Source of the DNA: Brevundimonas sp. SH203
GTDB taxonomy: Bacteria > Pseudomonadota > Alphaproteobacteria > Caulobacterales > Caulobacteraceae
Direction: 5' to 3'
Assembly (NCBI RefSeq): GCF_002157625.1
Contig: NZ_BDMM01000006.1
Coordinates: forward strand, 1-64,000
DNA length: 64,000 bases
Shown: piece after piece, positions 34,621 through 45,956 of the stretch
Layout: every line of letters begins with the position of its first letter
Position numbering within the stretch: position 1 is the stretch's first letter
The notes under the pieces: model-generated
What the model was told of the DNA's origin: nothing
The model's input: only the letters and a program-made list of their open reading frames with translations
Database searches by the model: none
Made by a program: the position numbers and the translations under genes

Positions 34621-36858
34621 ATGACCTCTTCCAAACTCGTTCTCATGGTGGGCGTCGCGTCTGTCGCCCTGCCCGGCGCCGCGCTGGCGCAGTCGCAGAC
34701 GCCGGCTGCAACGCAGGCTCAAACGCCCGCCGCCCGCACGGCGCCGGCCCAATCGACCCCGCAGCAGCCGGCCAGCGTCGGCGACGTGGTGGTCAACGCC
34801 CGCGCCGCCGACGTTCGGGCCTCCATCGATTCGACCAGCTACAGCCTGGCCAACGATCTTCAGGCCCAGACCGGCACCCTGGCCGAGGCCCTGCGCAACG
34901 TCCCCTCGGTCGAGGTCGATCCCGACGGCAACGTCAGCCTGCGCGGCGATTCCAACGTCACCATCCTGGTCGACGGCCGCCCCTCGACCCAGTTCAACGG
35001 CCCCAGCCGGGGGCAGATGGTGCAGCAGATTCCGGCCGCCCAGTACGCCCGCATCGAGGTCATGACCAATCCGTCGGCGGCCTACAGCCCCGAAGGCTCT
35101 GGTGGGGTCATCAACCTGATCACCAAGCCGTCGGTGGTGCGCCCGACCCAGACGACCACGGGTTCGATCCGCGCCAACGTCGGCGACGACGGCCGCTACA
35201 ACATCGGCGGCAACGTCGCCCATGTGAACGGCAAGCTGACCCTGTCGGCCGACGTCGGCCTGCGTCACGACGGCTATGTCGCCGAAACCAGCCGCGTGCG
35301 CGAAAGGCTGGACGCGGGCTCGGGCCGCTTTCTGCAGTCGCGCCAGAGCCAGAACGTCGACGGGGCGTCCGACAGCGCCTACGTCCGCCTGTCCGCCGAA
35401 TACAATCTGGACGCCAAAACCCAGCTGGTCGGCGAACTGCGCCACACCGACGTCGATGCGGGCGGCGACGGCGTGACCCTTTACGAGGCCGACAGCGCGG
35501 CCGGCGGCATCGGTTCGGCCTATCGCCGTGCAGGCGACGGTCGCTTCCAGGGCCAGTTCTCGGGCGCGACGGCGCGGGTGCTGCGCCGCTTCGACGACCA
35601 GGGCCACGAATGGACCAACGAGGTCCGCTTCGACCGCAACACCTTCAACTTCAGCTCCAACAGCCTGGTCGATCAGCAGATCCCGGCGGCCGCCGACTTC
35701 ATCGAGGCGACGGCCAACGAGAACCACCAGGACCAGTGGGGCGTGACCAGCGCCTATGTCCGGCCGCTGTCGGACGGCGGCAAGCTGCGCCTCGGCTACG
35801 AACTTCAGGCCACGCTGCTGCAGCTGGACAACGGCGTCGAACGCGGGGCGTCCCAGGCGACCCTGACGCCCGACCCGCTGGTCTCCAACCGCTTCGACGT
35901 CGATCAGGTCGTCCACGCCCTGTACGCCACCTACGAAAAGCCGTTCAGCGAGAAGCTGTCGGCCCAGTTCGGCCTGCGTCTGGAACAGGCGAACCTGGAC
36001 CTGGATCAGGTCACGAGCGGCGTGAAGACGTCCCAGGACTATTTCCGCGCCTATCCGACCGGCCATCTGTCCTACAAGCTGAACGACAAGGACACGCTGC
36101 GCGCCAGCTACAGCCGTCGCATCCAGCGGCCCGGCCCGGCCGATCTGAACCCCTTCCTGGCCTATGGCGATCCGCAGAACTATCGCTCGGGCAATCCGAA
36201 CCTGCAGCCGCAGGAAACGGATTCGTTCGAACTGAACTGGCAGCGCCGGGTCCAGCAGACCTTCTATCAGGCGACCCTCTATTACCGCGACACGAACAAG
36301 GCCTTCACCCAGACGACGACGGACACCGGAAACGGCGTCTTCCTGACCCGGCCCGAGAACCTGGGTTCCAGCACCTCGACCGGGCTTGAACTGGTGGCCA
36401 ACGGGCCGCTGCTGCCGACCCTGCGCTACAGCGCCAGCCTGAACGTCTATCGCCAGGAGATCGACGCCGCCGGCATCGTCGGCGCCCAGGATCGGTCGGG
36501 CGACGCCGTTTCGGGTCGTCTGTCGCTGAACTGGCAGGCCACGCCCAAGGATTTCGTCCAGGTCACGGGCATCTGGAGCGGCGACCAGCTGCTGGCCCAG
36601 GGCGTGCGCGAGCAATCGACCTTGGTCAACCTGGGCTATCGCCGCAAGCTGAACGACGCCTGGTCGATGCAGGCGACGATCCGCGACGTGTTCGACGATT
36701 TCGGTTCGACCACCACCCTGACGACCCCGACCTTCCGCGAGCGTTCGGAACAGAGCTTCGGCGGCCGGGCGGCCTATATCGGCCTGACGTGGAACTTCGG
36801 CGGCGGCCAGCGCCGGCCCGAACAGTTCGACTTCCAGGGGCCGACGACCGGCGGCTGA
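34621..36858 (+). CDS. TonB-dependent receptor with OMP beta-barrel (CirA-like)
   Basis: 745 aa. The start is ATG 34621, with AGGA 15 nt upstream. The signal peptide MTSSKLVLMVGVASVALPGAALA is followed by a Gln/Thr/Pro/Ala-rich linker (about 24-55). The plug domain has GTLAEALRNVPSVEVDPDGNV, SLRGDSNVTILVDGRPS and SPEGSGGVINLITK. The barrel carries ASYSRRIQRPGPADLNPF and GNPNLQPQETDSFELNWQ, typical of the outer-membrane beta-barrel type 3 group. The ligand is unknown. Divergent from a BCCT transporter and sharing a palindrome with it. Confidence 0.92.
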   Translation: MTSSKLVLMVGVASVALPGAALAQSQTPAATQAQTPAARTAPAQSTPQQPASVGDVVVNARAADVRASIDSTSYSLANDLQAQTGTLAEALRNVPSVEVDPDGNVSLRGDSNVTILVDGRPSTQFNGPSRGQMVQQIPAAQYARIEVMTNPSAAYSPEGSGGVINLITKPSVVRPTQTTTGSIRANVGDDGRYNIGGNVAHVNGKLTLSADVGLRHDGYVAETSRVRERLDAGSGRFLQSRQSQNVDGASDSAYVRLSAEYNLDAKTQLVGELRHTDVDAGGDGVTLYEADSAAGGIGSAYRRAGDGRFQGQFSGATARVLRRFDDQGHEWTNEVRFDRNTFNFSSNSLVDQQIPAAADFIEATANENHQDQWGVTSAYVRPLSDGGKLRLGYELQATLLQLDNGVERGASQATLTPDPLVSNRFDVDQVVHALYATYEKPFSEKLSAQFGLRLEQANLDLDQVTSGVKTSQDYFRAYPTGHLSYKLNDKDTLRASYSRRIQRPGPADLNPFLAYGDPQNYRSGNPNLQPQETDSFELNWQRRVQQTFYQATLYYRDTNKAFTQTTTDTGNGVFLTRPENLGSSTSTGLELVANGPLLPTLRYSASLNVYRQEIDAAGIVGAQDRSGDAVSGRLSLNWQATPKDFVQVTGIWSGDQLLAQGVREQSTLVNLGYRRKLNDAWSMQATIRDVFDDFGSTTTLTTPTFRERSEQSFGGRAAYIGLTWNFGGGQRRPEQFDFQGPTTGG

Positions 36859-36912
36859 TCGCGCCTGCTTCCTTCCGGCCCGCCCGCCGACTATCAGTGC
36901 GGATCGGGGGAG

Positions 36913-37575
36913 ATGAGGATGCGAGTGTTCAGGCCCATTCTGGCAGGCGCGACCCTGCGCGACCGCGCCTTCGCCTGTCTGGGCGCCCTTGGCGGCATGG
37001 GTCTGGTCGGCTTCGTCTCGCACTGGCTGATCGGCGCGGACAAGGCGGCGCATCTGGTTCTGATCGGCTCCATCGGCGCCTCGGCGGTGCTGGTCTTCGC
37101 CGTGCCCGCCAGCCCCCTGGCCCAGCCCTGGCCCGTGCTGGGCGGCAATGTCGTCTCGGGCCTGGTCGGGGTGGTCGTGGCCCATACGATCCCCGATCCG
37201 ATGATCGGGGCGGCGGTCGCGGTCGGGGTCGCCATCGCCGCCATGTCCCTGCTGGGCTGTCTGCATCCGCCGGGAGGCGGAACCGCCCTGACGCCGGTGC
37301 TGGTCGGGCCGAGCATCGGCTGGATGTTCCCCCTGGCGCCGGTCGCGCTGAATGCGGTCCTGCTGATCGGCGCAGCCTGGCTGTTTCACCGCCTCGCCCG
37401 CCACGCCTATCCGCACCGGGCCGAGACGGTCGCCCCCGGTCCGCTGGCGATTTCCGAGGCGGACATCGACGCCGCCCTGGCCGAGTTGCACGAACCGCTG
37501 GACGTCAGCCGCGACGACCTGAAGGCCGTCGCCGTTCTGGCCGCTCGCCACGCGGCGTCGCGACGCAAATCCTGA
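36913..37575 (+). CDS. HPP family integral membrane protein
   Basis: 220 aa. Four to five membrane helices fill residues 15-165; the family's signature HPPGGGTAL lies at about residue 118, after LLGCL. The last 60 residues are cytosolic. In cyanobacteria an HPP protein transports nitrite, but the function of the bacterial family at large is not settled. It begins 54 bp after the TonB receptor and precedes clpB, which has its own promoter. Confidence 0.85.
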   Translation: MRMRVFRPILAGATLRDRAFACLGALGGMGLVGFVSHWLIGADKAAHLVLIGSIGASAVLVFAVPASPLAQPWPVLGGNVVSGLVGVVVAHTIPDPMIGAAVAVGVAIAAMSLLGCLHPPGGGTALTPVLVGPSIGWMFPLAPVALNAVLLIGAAWLFHRLARHAYPHRAETVAPGPLAISEADIDAALAELHEPLDVSRDDLKAVAVLAARHAASRRKS

Positions 37576-37584
37576 AGCCGCCCT

Positions 37585-37612
37585 CTTGTGTGCCTCGCAG
37601 GCCACACCATCT
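37585..37612 (+). promoter_or_regulatory. clpB: Possible sigma-32 heat-shock promoter of clpB
   Basis: CTTG (37585-37588) and CCATCT (37607-37612) are 18 bp apart, matching the CTTG...CCAT spacing of heat-shock promoters. It lies about 80 bp before the clpB start. The boxes are short, so support is moderate. Confidence 0.45.
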
Positions 37613-37689
37613 CGGAGACGAAGGCCCAGGGCGTCGCTTCCTGCGAGGGCGCCGACGGGTGATTGTCCGCCTTTCAGGGGATGCCCAGA

Positions 37690-40290
<2,601 letters not shown>

Positions 40291-40377
40291 CATTGGACCC
40301 TAGCTTAGAGGCGAGTTTGCGGGCACACGCTTGCGTTATTTTTGCCACCACCTAGAGTGCAAGAAAGCGAGGCGGAA

Positions 40378-41244
40378 ATGGCAAAAAAAGTTGCTCGGCG
40401 CATCTACGAATACGCGCTTCATAAACATCGGGGGGCGGGTAGCTACCGTGACCTTTTCGAGTCAATTTCGCAGGTTGATGACGCCGAACTTCTTGTTAAA
40501 GTTGGCCACAAGAAAATATTTATCTTCCACCCTAAAGAGCTGAACGGCGAGCTGTTCTTTCGAGCCCTATGGGTTAAGGACGACCGCGAATTTCTTCGAT
40601 TCAATCAAGCTGAATTGGAAGAACACGAAGACGAGTTAGATCGTGACGACCGGTTTGCAGTAGCTGCGCACGGTGTCGTCATGCCTGAGTCTCGTAAACT
40701 CCTATTTGAGTATGTCCGAGGCGGCCCCAAAGCCGAAGAGTTTGTGACTGCGATACAAGATATCCTTCAGAACAACATAGACGGGTATAAAAATCTCAGT
40801 TTGACTGCAGTTCCTGAGTACGCCGGTTCGTTTTCCGATGAAGTATCAGCTCTAGAGAGAATAAAATCAGTGCGTCTGGATCTAGTTCGGCCAAATATAG
40901 ATTGGTCGGATGAGGCCGATAGGCTTCACGAACTAGCAGACGAATCAAATGCGAAACGGATTTCTGTAGAAGCGGTAGCTTCAAGAAGCGAAAGTCTTAC
41001 ACGTGATGACGGTATTGTCGCAATTGTGACAGAGCAATCAGATGGGGATATGTCTCACGTCACGCGAGCGGTCGTTGAGGGTCAGCGCCCTGGTGAAAGC
41101 GGCACAACAACGATTAGATCTGATGATCATGTGAAATTTGATCGTGGCTCCGTCGATACCGACAGTAGTGGCGGAGCAAATATTTTGTCGGCATTGGCAA
41201 TGTTTGGCAATCTTATTCGCAAACGAAACCGGAGGCGCGATTAG
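40378..41244 (+). CDS. Unrecognised soluble protein, first gene of AT-rich two-gene island
   Basis: 288 aa, no signal peptide or membrane segment. The start is ATG 40378 after GAGGCGGA. Notable segments: RRIYEYALHKHRGAGSYRDL, FRALWVKDDREFLRFN, MPESRKLLFEY, SLTAVPEYAGSFSDEV, VRLDLVRPNIDWSDEADRLH, AKRISVEAVASRSESLTRDD. From memory, this order resembles DUF4747-type proteins, but I cannot confirm that. Base composition and codons (ATA, AGA, TTA-type) differ from all neighbours, indicating transfer. The next gene, a four-helix membrane protein, starts 1 nt after its stop. A soluble sensor plus membrane effector is a common layout of phage-defence pairs (for example RexA-RexB, Kiwa), which is analogy, not identification. 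Confidence 0.75.
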   Translation: MAKKVARRIYEYALHKHRGAGSYRDLFESISQVDDAELLVKVGHKKIFIFHPKELNGELFFRALWVKDDREFLRFNQAELEEHEDELDRDDRFAVAAHGVVMPESRKLLFEYVRGGPKAEEFVTAIQDILQNNIDGYKNLSLTAVPEYAGSFSDEVSALERIKSVRLDLVRPNIDWSDEADRLHELADESNAKRISVEAVASRSESLTRDDGIVAIVTEQSDGDMSHVTRAVVEGQRPGESGTTTIRSDDHVKFDRGSVDTDSSGGANILSALAMFGNLIRKRNRRRD

Positions 41245-41245
41245 T

Positions 41246-41812
41246 ATGGTCGCGGGAACTGGTCTATATTTTTCCAGATATGTGCGACCTCAGGCCGGGG
41301 CTATTATGCGCTCGCCCCATCTTTGGTTGGCATTACTGATTGGATTGATCGTTGTCACACATGGTAGGGCTTATAGAGGGTTTATAGCGCCAGACATTAC
41401 CGAAGTTTTTGTCAACTATAACTTCATGGTATTTGGATTTACTATCGCTGCCCTTACCATTGTATTTGCTGTGCCGACCCAAAAATTCGTCAACTTCCTC
41501 GCGGAGTCAGGTGAGAAAATTCCTCGTAACGTTACGGGTCCATGGGAAAAGGCGCTTTTTATAATGTCGTGGAATGGTTTTGTTCATTTCTGCGCTCTTG
41601 TTTCTTCACTAAGTGTTTTGATATTCTCGTTTAATGAATCGAACGGACAGAAAACTTTATACTGGAGCATGTCAGAGCCAATAGTGGCTAGCGTATACTT
41701 TGTATATGTGTCTTTACAAGTTTATGCATTATTACAGTTTCTAGCTTCGCTTCTATCAGTATACTTTTTTTGCGCAGTCTTTATTGCACATGCAAAGAAA
41801 AATACGGATTAG
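41246..41812 (+). CDS. Unrecognised four-helix membrane protein, second gene of island
   Basis: 188 aa from ATG 41246, which is 1 nt after the upstream stop (TAG-T-ATG), so coupled translation is likely; ATG 41306 is an alternative. Four hydrophobic segments: about 23-40 (LWLALLIGLIVV), 57-77 (FMVFGFTIAALTIVFAV), 104-129 (GFVHFCALVSSLSVLIF) and 144-182 (VYFVYVSLQVYALLQFLAS). A loop of about 25 residues between helices 2 and 3 is charged. No family is recognised. The strongly AT-rich sequence marks recent acquisition. It could be the pore or effector part of the two-gene unit; this is inference. Confidence 0.75.
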   Translation: MVAGTGLYFSRYVRPQAGAIMRSPHLWLALLIGLIVVTHGRAYRGFIAPDITEVFVNYNFMVFGFTIAALTIVFAVPTQKFVNFLAESGEKIPRNVTGPWEKALFIMSWNGFVHFCALVSSLSVLIFSFNESNGQKTLYWSMSEPIVASVYFVYVSLQVYALLQFLASLLSVYFFCAVFIAHAKKNTD

Positions 41813-41833
41813 TGTCTGCTATTTTCGTAAGAT

Positions 41834-42082
41834 CTAACTGGCAGGCTGTTGGCGGTCTTGATCGTTCAAGATGATCTTGTTGCGTTCCCAAATTCCCCTG
41901 TCGATGACCAGCCGCAGCGGCACGCAGGCGAAATCCACCACATAGCCGCCGATCGGATGCTGGCGACGCATCTTCCAACCGTCGACGGCGCCGCCGCGCA
42001 ACCGCGCCCAGATCCGGTCCTCGGCCAAGCCGCCGTCTTGGCGCAGTCCGCGAGCGCGCGGCGTCAGGCGGTTGGTCGTCAT
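41834..42082 (-). pseudogene. DUF559 endonuclease-like gene, 3' truncated
   Basis: 82 codons from ATG 42082 (GGAG upstream). It shows the front of DUF559, a Vsr-like nuclease fold: LTPRARGLRQDGGLAEDRIWARLRG, KMRRQHPIGGYVVDFACVPLRLVID. In intact members a catalytic Asp/Glu and a C-terminal GW-x-V-L-R-F strand follow; here the frame degenerates and stops after about 25 residues, beside the AT-rich island. The sequence near 41835-41860 is therefore the probable right junction of the island. Base composition returns to high GC within this gene. Confidence 0.65.
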
Positions 42083-42321
42083 GGGCGGCTCCTCGTGGCG
42101 CACCCTAATGCAAAGCCGCCAGCCCGCGCATCTGCGACGCGCACCGTCAACGATTCCAACACCCTGCCGCCCGCCAGCGTCATTCTCCTGCCCAAGGCTC
42201 CAAACCGTGCGATCCTGTCTCGGTTCGTCCGCAGGGGACGCATCGCACGGCCGGGGAGGGGCAATTCAGACGAATTAGACGAATTAGACGGTGTTTTTGT
42301 CCGTCGACCGTCTGAAGTCGG
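42083..42321. other. Intergenic remnant region with a short tandem repeat
   Basis: About 240 bp without a recognised gene between the DUF559 remnant and prmC. It contains a 9-bp unit CGAATTAGA twice in tandem (42271-42288). The rest is ordinary high-GC sequence, possibly remains of other genes displaced near the island. Confidence 0.35.
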
Positions 42322-43233
42322 TCAATCTTGCGGGATCGGATTGGTGCGCGGGTCGGGGCCGTTGGTGATGACGCGGTCGCGGTCGCCCAGGTCCTTGATG
42401 ATCTTGACGTCCGTGAAGCCGGCGGCCTCGAACAGGGTCTTGACCTGCGGGCCCTGGTCGAAGCCGATCTCGACGGCGAAGACGCCCAGCGGCTTCAGGA
42501 TGCGTTTCACCTCGGGCGCCAGATCGCGATAGGCCTGCAAGCCGTCGGGGCCGCCGTCCAGGGCCAGGTGCGGGTCGTGGTCGCGGACCTCGGGGTCCAG
42601 GGTCGCGATGTGGTCGGTGGGGATATAGGGCGGGTTGGACAGAACCAGGTCGAAGCTGGCGTCGCCGAAGCCCGCGGCCCATTCGGTGCGCAGGAAGGTC
42701 GCGCGCTCGTTCATATCCAGGTTGGCGGCGTTCTCTTTCGCCACCGCCAGGGCCTCGGACGAGATGTCGGTGCCGACGCCGCGCGCGGCCGGCCGCTCGG
42801 ACAGCAGAGCCAGCAGGATCGCGCCCGAGCCGGTGCCCAGGTCGATGGCGTCGAAGGCCTCGTTTTTGGCGAAGGCCAGCATGGCCACGTCCATCAGGGT
42901 CTCGGTGTCGGGGCGGGGGCTGAGGACGTCGGGGGTGACGTTCAGCATGATCTTCCAGAAGCCCTTCTTGCCGACGATGCGCGACACCGGCTCGCGCTTC
43001 AGCCGGCGCTCGACCATGGCCTCGTAGGCGCTCAGCTGGTCGGCGGTGATGGGCCGATAGGGGTCGGTCAGGATGTCCATGCGGCTGGCGCCGGCGGCGG
43101 CCTCCAGCAGCAGGCGGGCGTCGATGGCGGGGCTGTCGATGCGGCCGGTCTTCAGCCGGGCCTGCGCGGCCTTCCAGGCGGTCAGCAGGGTCGGGGCGTC
43201 GGTCTCGGACTTGGGCGTGATGGGGTCGGTCAT
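42322..43233 (-). CDS. prmC: Peptide chain release factor N5-glutamine methyltransferase
   Basis: 303 aa from ATG 43233 (MTDPITPK). It methylates the GGQ glutamine of release factors 1 and 2, using S-adenosylmethionine. An N-terminal helical domain (1-95) binds the factor. The catalytic domain has VLSPRPDTETL, the SAM loop DLGTGSGAILLAL and the substrate motif SNPPYIPT. prfA is not adjacent as it often is; the AT-rich island and DUF559 remnant sit downstream. A GTG/ATG extension upstream would overlap the divergent gene's promoter and is less likely. Confidence 0.94.
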   Translation of the reverse strand: MTDPITPKSETDAPTLLTAWKAAQARLKTGRIDSPAIDARLLLEAAAGASRMDILTDPYRPITADQLSAYEAMVERRLKREPVSRIVGKKGFWKIMLNVTPDVLSPRPDTETLMDVAMLAFAKNEAFDAIDLGTGSGAILLALLSERPAARGVGTDISSEALAVAKENAANLDMNERATFLRTEWAAGFGDASFDLVLSNPPYIPTDHIATLDPEVRDHDPHLALDGGPDGLQAYRDLAPEVKRILKPLGVFAVEIGFDQGPQVKTLFEAAGFTDVKIIKDLGDRDRVITNGPDPRTNPIPQD

Positions 43234-43310
43234 GGGCGTTGATTGGCCCCAGCCGACGACGATTTCAAGCATTTGCGGAACGGGCCGCCAGCTATACCGT
43301 TCGCCTGACC

Positions 43311-44588
43311 ATGTCCAAGCGCGCCTCGCCCCTGTCCCGTCTGACCACCGCCGTCGCGGCCCGCTCGCCGTCGCGGCGCGGACGAACGGGGGGCGGCCTG
43401 TGGCGCTATCTGGCGGCGGCGGCCGGCGGTCTGGCGGCGGGGGCGGGGGCGGCGCACCTACTCTATAGCCAGGGTCACAAGGTGGGGGTGGAACTGCGCG
43501 CGCCCCGGCCCGAGGTCCTGCCGCCCCCGCCGCCGACGCCCGCCGACTATGACGCCAAGGAGCCGGGGCGCGGGCGGCTGGCCGACCGGCCGCACCGCAT
43601 CCCGCGCAAGGGGTGGACCGACATCGTCTGGCGGGCCGGGGCTTCCTACTTCGGCGACCGGGTGGGCTTCGTGGCCGGGGGCGTGACCTTCTTCACCCTG
43701 TTGTCGCTGTTCCCGCTGCTGGGCTCGTTCGTGACCCTGTACGGCCTGTTCGCCGATCCGGCCGACGCCTGGGGCCGGCTGCAGTTCCTCTACGCCCTGA
43801 TGCCCGACAGCATCGCCGAGTTCCTGGGCGCCCAGATGCAGCGCCTGGCCGAAAACTCCAGCACCCAGTTGACCCTGACCCTGATCTGGACGCTGATCCT
43901 GTCGCTGTGGGCCGCCAGCGGGGCGGTCAAGATGCTGTTCTACGGGCTGAACGTCGCCTACCACGAGACCGAGAAGCGCAGCTTCATCCGCTACAACATC
44001 ATCTGCCTGACCTTCACCATCGGGGGGCTGCTGGCCGTGCTGGTCACGTCGGGTCTGGTGGTGGGCGTGCCGGTGGTGGTGCGGCTGTTCGGGCTGGAGG
44101 AGGAGTGGGGCCTGTTCGCCCCCTTGCGCTGGCCGCTGCTGTTCGCCGGCTATGTGCTGGCCCTGATGGGCATCTATCGCTACGGCCCGTGCCGCCAGAA
44201 CGCGCGCTGGCGCTGGCTGACGCCGGGAGCGATTTTCTCGGCGACGCTGAGCGTCAGCCTATCTTTGGCCTTCAGCTGGTATCTGAGCCATTTCGTGCGG
44301 ACCGACAGCTATGGCCCGCTGGCGGCCATGATGGGCTTCCTGCTGTGGACCTGGCTGTCGGTACAGCTGATCCTGCTGGGCGCCGCGCTGAACGCCGAGA
44401 TCGAGCATCAGACCGCCGTGGACACCACCACCGGCAAGCCCCTGCCGCTGGGCCAGCGCGGGGCGATGGTGGCCGACAGCGTGGGGCCGCGACGCGGCAA
44501 CCCCGCCGCCCTGGCCTTCACCCAGCGTCAGGCCGAGGCGGTGGCCGACAAGCTGCTGAAACACCGGCTGAAACGGAACGCCCGCTAG
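43311..44588 (+). CDS. YihY/BrkB family membrane protein
   Basis: 425 aa from ATG 43311. One N-terminal hydrophobic segment (YLAAAAGGLAAGAGAAHLLY), a proline-rich stretch PEVLPPPPPTPADYD, then the YihY core with about six helices: VGFVAGGVTFFTLLSLFPLL, a long SLWAASGAVKMLFYGLNVAY, WPLLFAGYVLALMGIYRYGP and MMGFLLWTWLSVQLILLGAA. The family was once misnamed RNase BN; a transport or permease role is suspected but unproven. The N-terminal extension is longer than in many members. It is convergent with hslU (9 bp). Confidence 0.85.
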   Translation: MSKRASPLSRLTTAVAARSPSRRGRTGGGLWRYLAAAAGGLAAGAGAAHLLYSQGHKVGVELRAPRPEVLPPPPPTPADYDAKEPGRGRLADRPHRIPRKGWTDIVWRAGASYFGDRVGFVAGGVTFFTLLSLFPLLGSFVTLYGLFADPADAWGRLQFLYALMPDSIAEFLGAQMQRLAENSSTQLTLTLIWTLILSLWAASGAVKMLFYGLNVAYHETEKRSFIRYNIICLTFTIGGLLAVLVTSGLVVGVPVVVRLFGLEEEWGLFAPLRWPLLFAGYVLALMGIYRYGPCRQNARWRWLTPGAIFSATLSVSLSLAFSWYLSHFVRTDSYGPLAAMMGFLLWTWLSVQLILLGAALNAEIEHQTAVDTTTGKPLPLGQRGAMVADSVGPRRGNPAALAFTQRQAEAVADKLLKHRLKRNAR

Positions 44589-44597
44589 GCAGCCGGA

Positions 44598-45899
44598 TCA
44601 GAGGATGAACCGGCTCAGGTCCACGTCCTTGGTCAGGGCGTCCATGCGGCCGCGCACGGCCTCGGCGTCGAAGGTGACGGTCTGGCCCGACAGGTCCGAC
44701 GCCTTGAAGCTGGTCTCCTCCAGCACGCGCTCCAGCACGGTCTGAAGCCGGCGCGCGCCGATGTTCTCGACCGCGCTGTTGGCCGCCACCGCCGCATCGG
44801 CCATGGCCTCGACCGCATCGTCGGTGAAGACCAGCGCGACGTCCTCGGTGGCCAGCAGGGCTTGGTTCTGACGGATCAGATTGGCCTCCGGCTCCGTCAG
44901 GATGCGCTTGAAGTCGTCGCGCGTCAGGGCCTTCAGCTCGACCCGGATCGGCAGGCGGCCCTGAAGCTCGGGCAGCAGGTCCGACGGCTTGGCGACGTGG
45001 AAGGCGCCCGAGGCGATGAACAGGATGTGGTCGGTCTTCACCGGCCCGTATTTGGTCGAGACGGTGGTGCCCTCGATCAGGGGCAACAGGTCGCGCTGCA
45101 CCCCCTCGCGCGATACGTCGGCGCCCGATGCGCCCTGCCGGGCCGCGACCTTGTCGATCTCGTCCAGGAAGACGATGCCCTCGTTTTCGGCCAGCGACAG
45201 GGCCTCGGTGGTCAGGCTGTCCTGATCCAGCAGCTTGTCGCCCTCCTCGGCGATCAGGGGCGTGGTCGCGTCGCGCACGGTCAGTTTGACGGTCTTGGTG
45301 CGCCCGCCGCCCATCTTGCCCAGCATTTCCGACAGGTTCAGCAGGCCGACGTTGCCGCCGCCCGGCAGGTCCAGCCCCTGGATCGGCGAGGCGGTGTCGG
45401 CTAACGACACCTCGATCTCCTTGTCGTCCAGTTCGCCGGCCCGCAGCTTCTTCCTGAAGCTGTCGCGCGTCGTCGCGCCCGCGCCCGGCCCGACCAGGGC
45501 GTCCAGGATGCGGTCCTCGGCGGCGGCCTCGGCCTTGGCCCGCACGTCGCCGCGCCGGCGGTCGCGCACCATGACCAGGGCGCTTTCGACCAGATCGCGC
45601 ACGATCTGGTCCACGTCGCGGCCGACATAGCCGACCTCGGTGAATTTGGTGGCCTCGACCTTCAGAAAGGGCGAGCCGGCCAGACGGGCCAGGCGGCGCG
45701 CGATCTCGGTCTTGCCCACGCCCGTCGGGCCGATCATCAGGATGTTCTTGGGCGTCACCTCGTCGCGCAGGTCCGACGGCACGCGCTTGCGGCGCCAGCG
45801 GTTCCTCAGGGCGACGGCGACGGCGCGCTTGGCGTCATTCTGGCCGACGATGTAGCGATCCAGTTCCGAGACGATCTCGCGGGGGGTCAGTTCAGTCAT
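44598..45899 (-). CDS. hslU: ATP-dependent protease ATPase subunit HslU
   Basis: 433 aa. It unfolds substrates and feeds them to the HslV peptidase. It opens [20 protein letters not shown], with Walker [15 protein letters not shown] near 57-70, the I-domain at about 110-240, Walker [11 protein letters not shown] and the C-terminal ...LSRFIL needed to dock on HslV. Everything required appears intact. hslV, often next to hslU, is not adjacent on either side; it must lie elsewhere. Confidence 0.97.
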   Translation of the reverse strand: MTELTPREIVSELDRYIVGQNDAKRAVAVALRNRWRRKRVPSDLRDEVTPKNILMIGPTGVGKTEIARRLARLAGSPFLKVEATKFTEVGYVGRDVDQIVRDLVESALVMVRDRRRGDVRAKAEAAAEDRILDALVGPGAGATTRDSFRKKLRAGELDDKEIEVSLADTASPIQGLDLPGGGNVGLLNLSEMLGKMGGGRTKTVKLTVRDATTPLIAEEGDKLLDQDSLTTEALSLAENEGIVFLDEIDKVAARQGASGADVSREGVQRDLLPLIEGTTVSTKYGPVKTDHILFIASGAFHVAKPSDLLPELQGRLPIRVELKALTRDDFKRILTEPEANLIRQNQALLATEDVALVFTDDAVEAMADAAVAANSAVENIGARRLQTVLERVLEETSFKASDLSGQTVTFDAEAVRGRMDALTKDVDLSRFIL

Positions 45900-45956
45900 G
45901 CGACGCAGATAGGAGACCCCGAACCGTTGCGGGAGGGGGCAGGGCGTCGCGGCGCG

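Noticed and set aside
40378..41812. Assignment of the island pair as RexAB or Kiwa
   Set aside because: Only the layout is similar; I see no sequence motif of either system, and Kiwa has the opposite gene order.
42271..42288. CGAATTAGA tandem repeat as an attachment site
   Set aside because: Two 9-bp units only, with no second copy seen at the left edge of the island.
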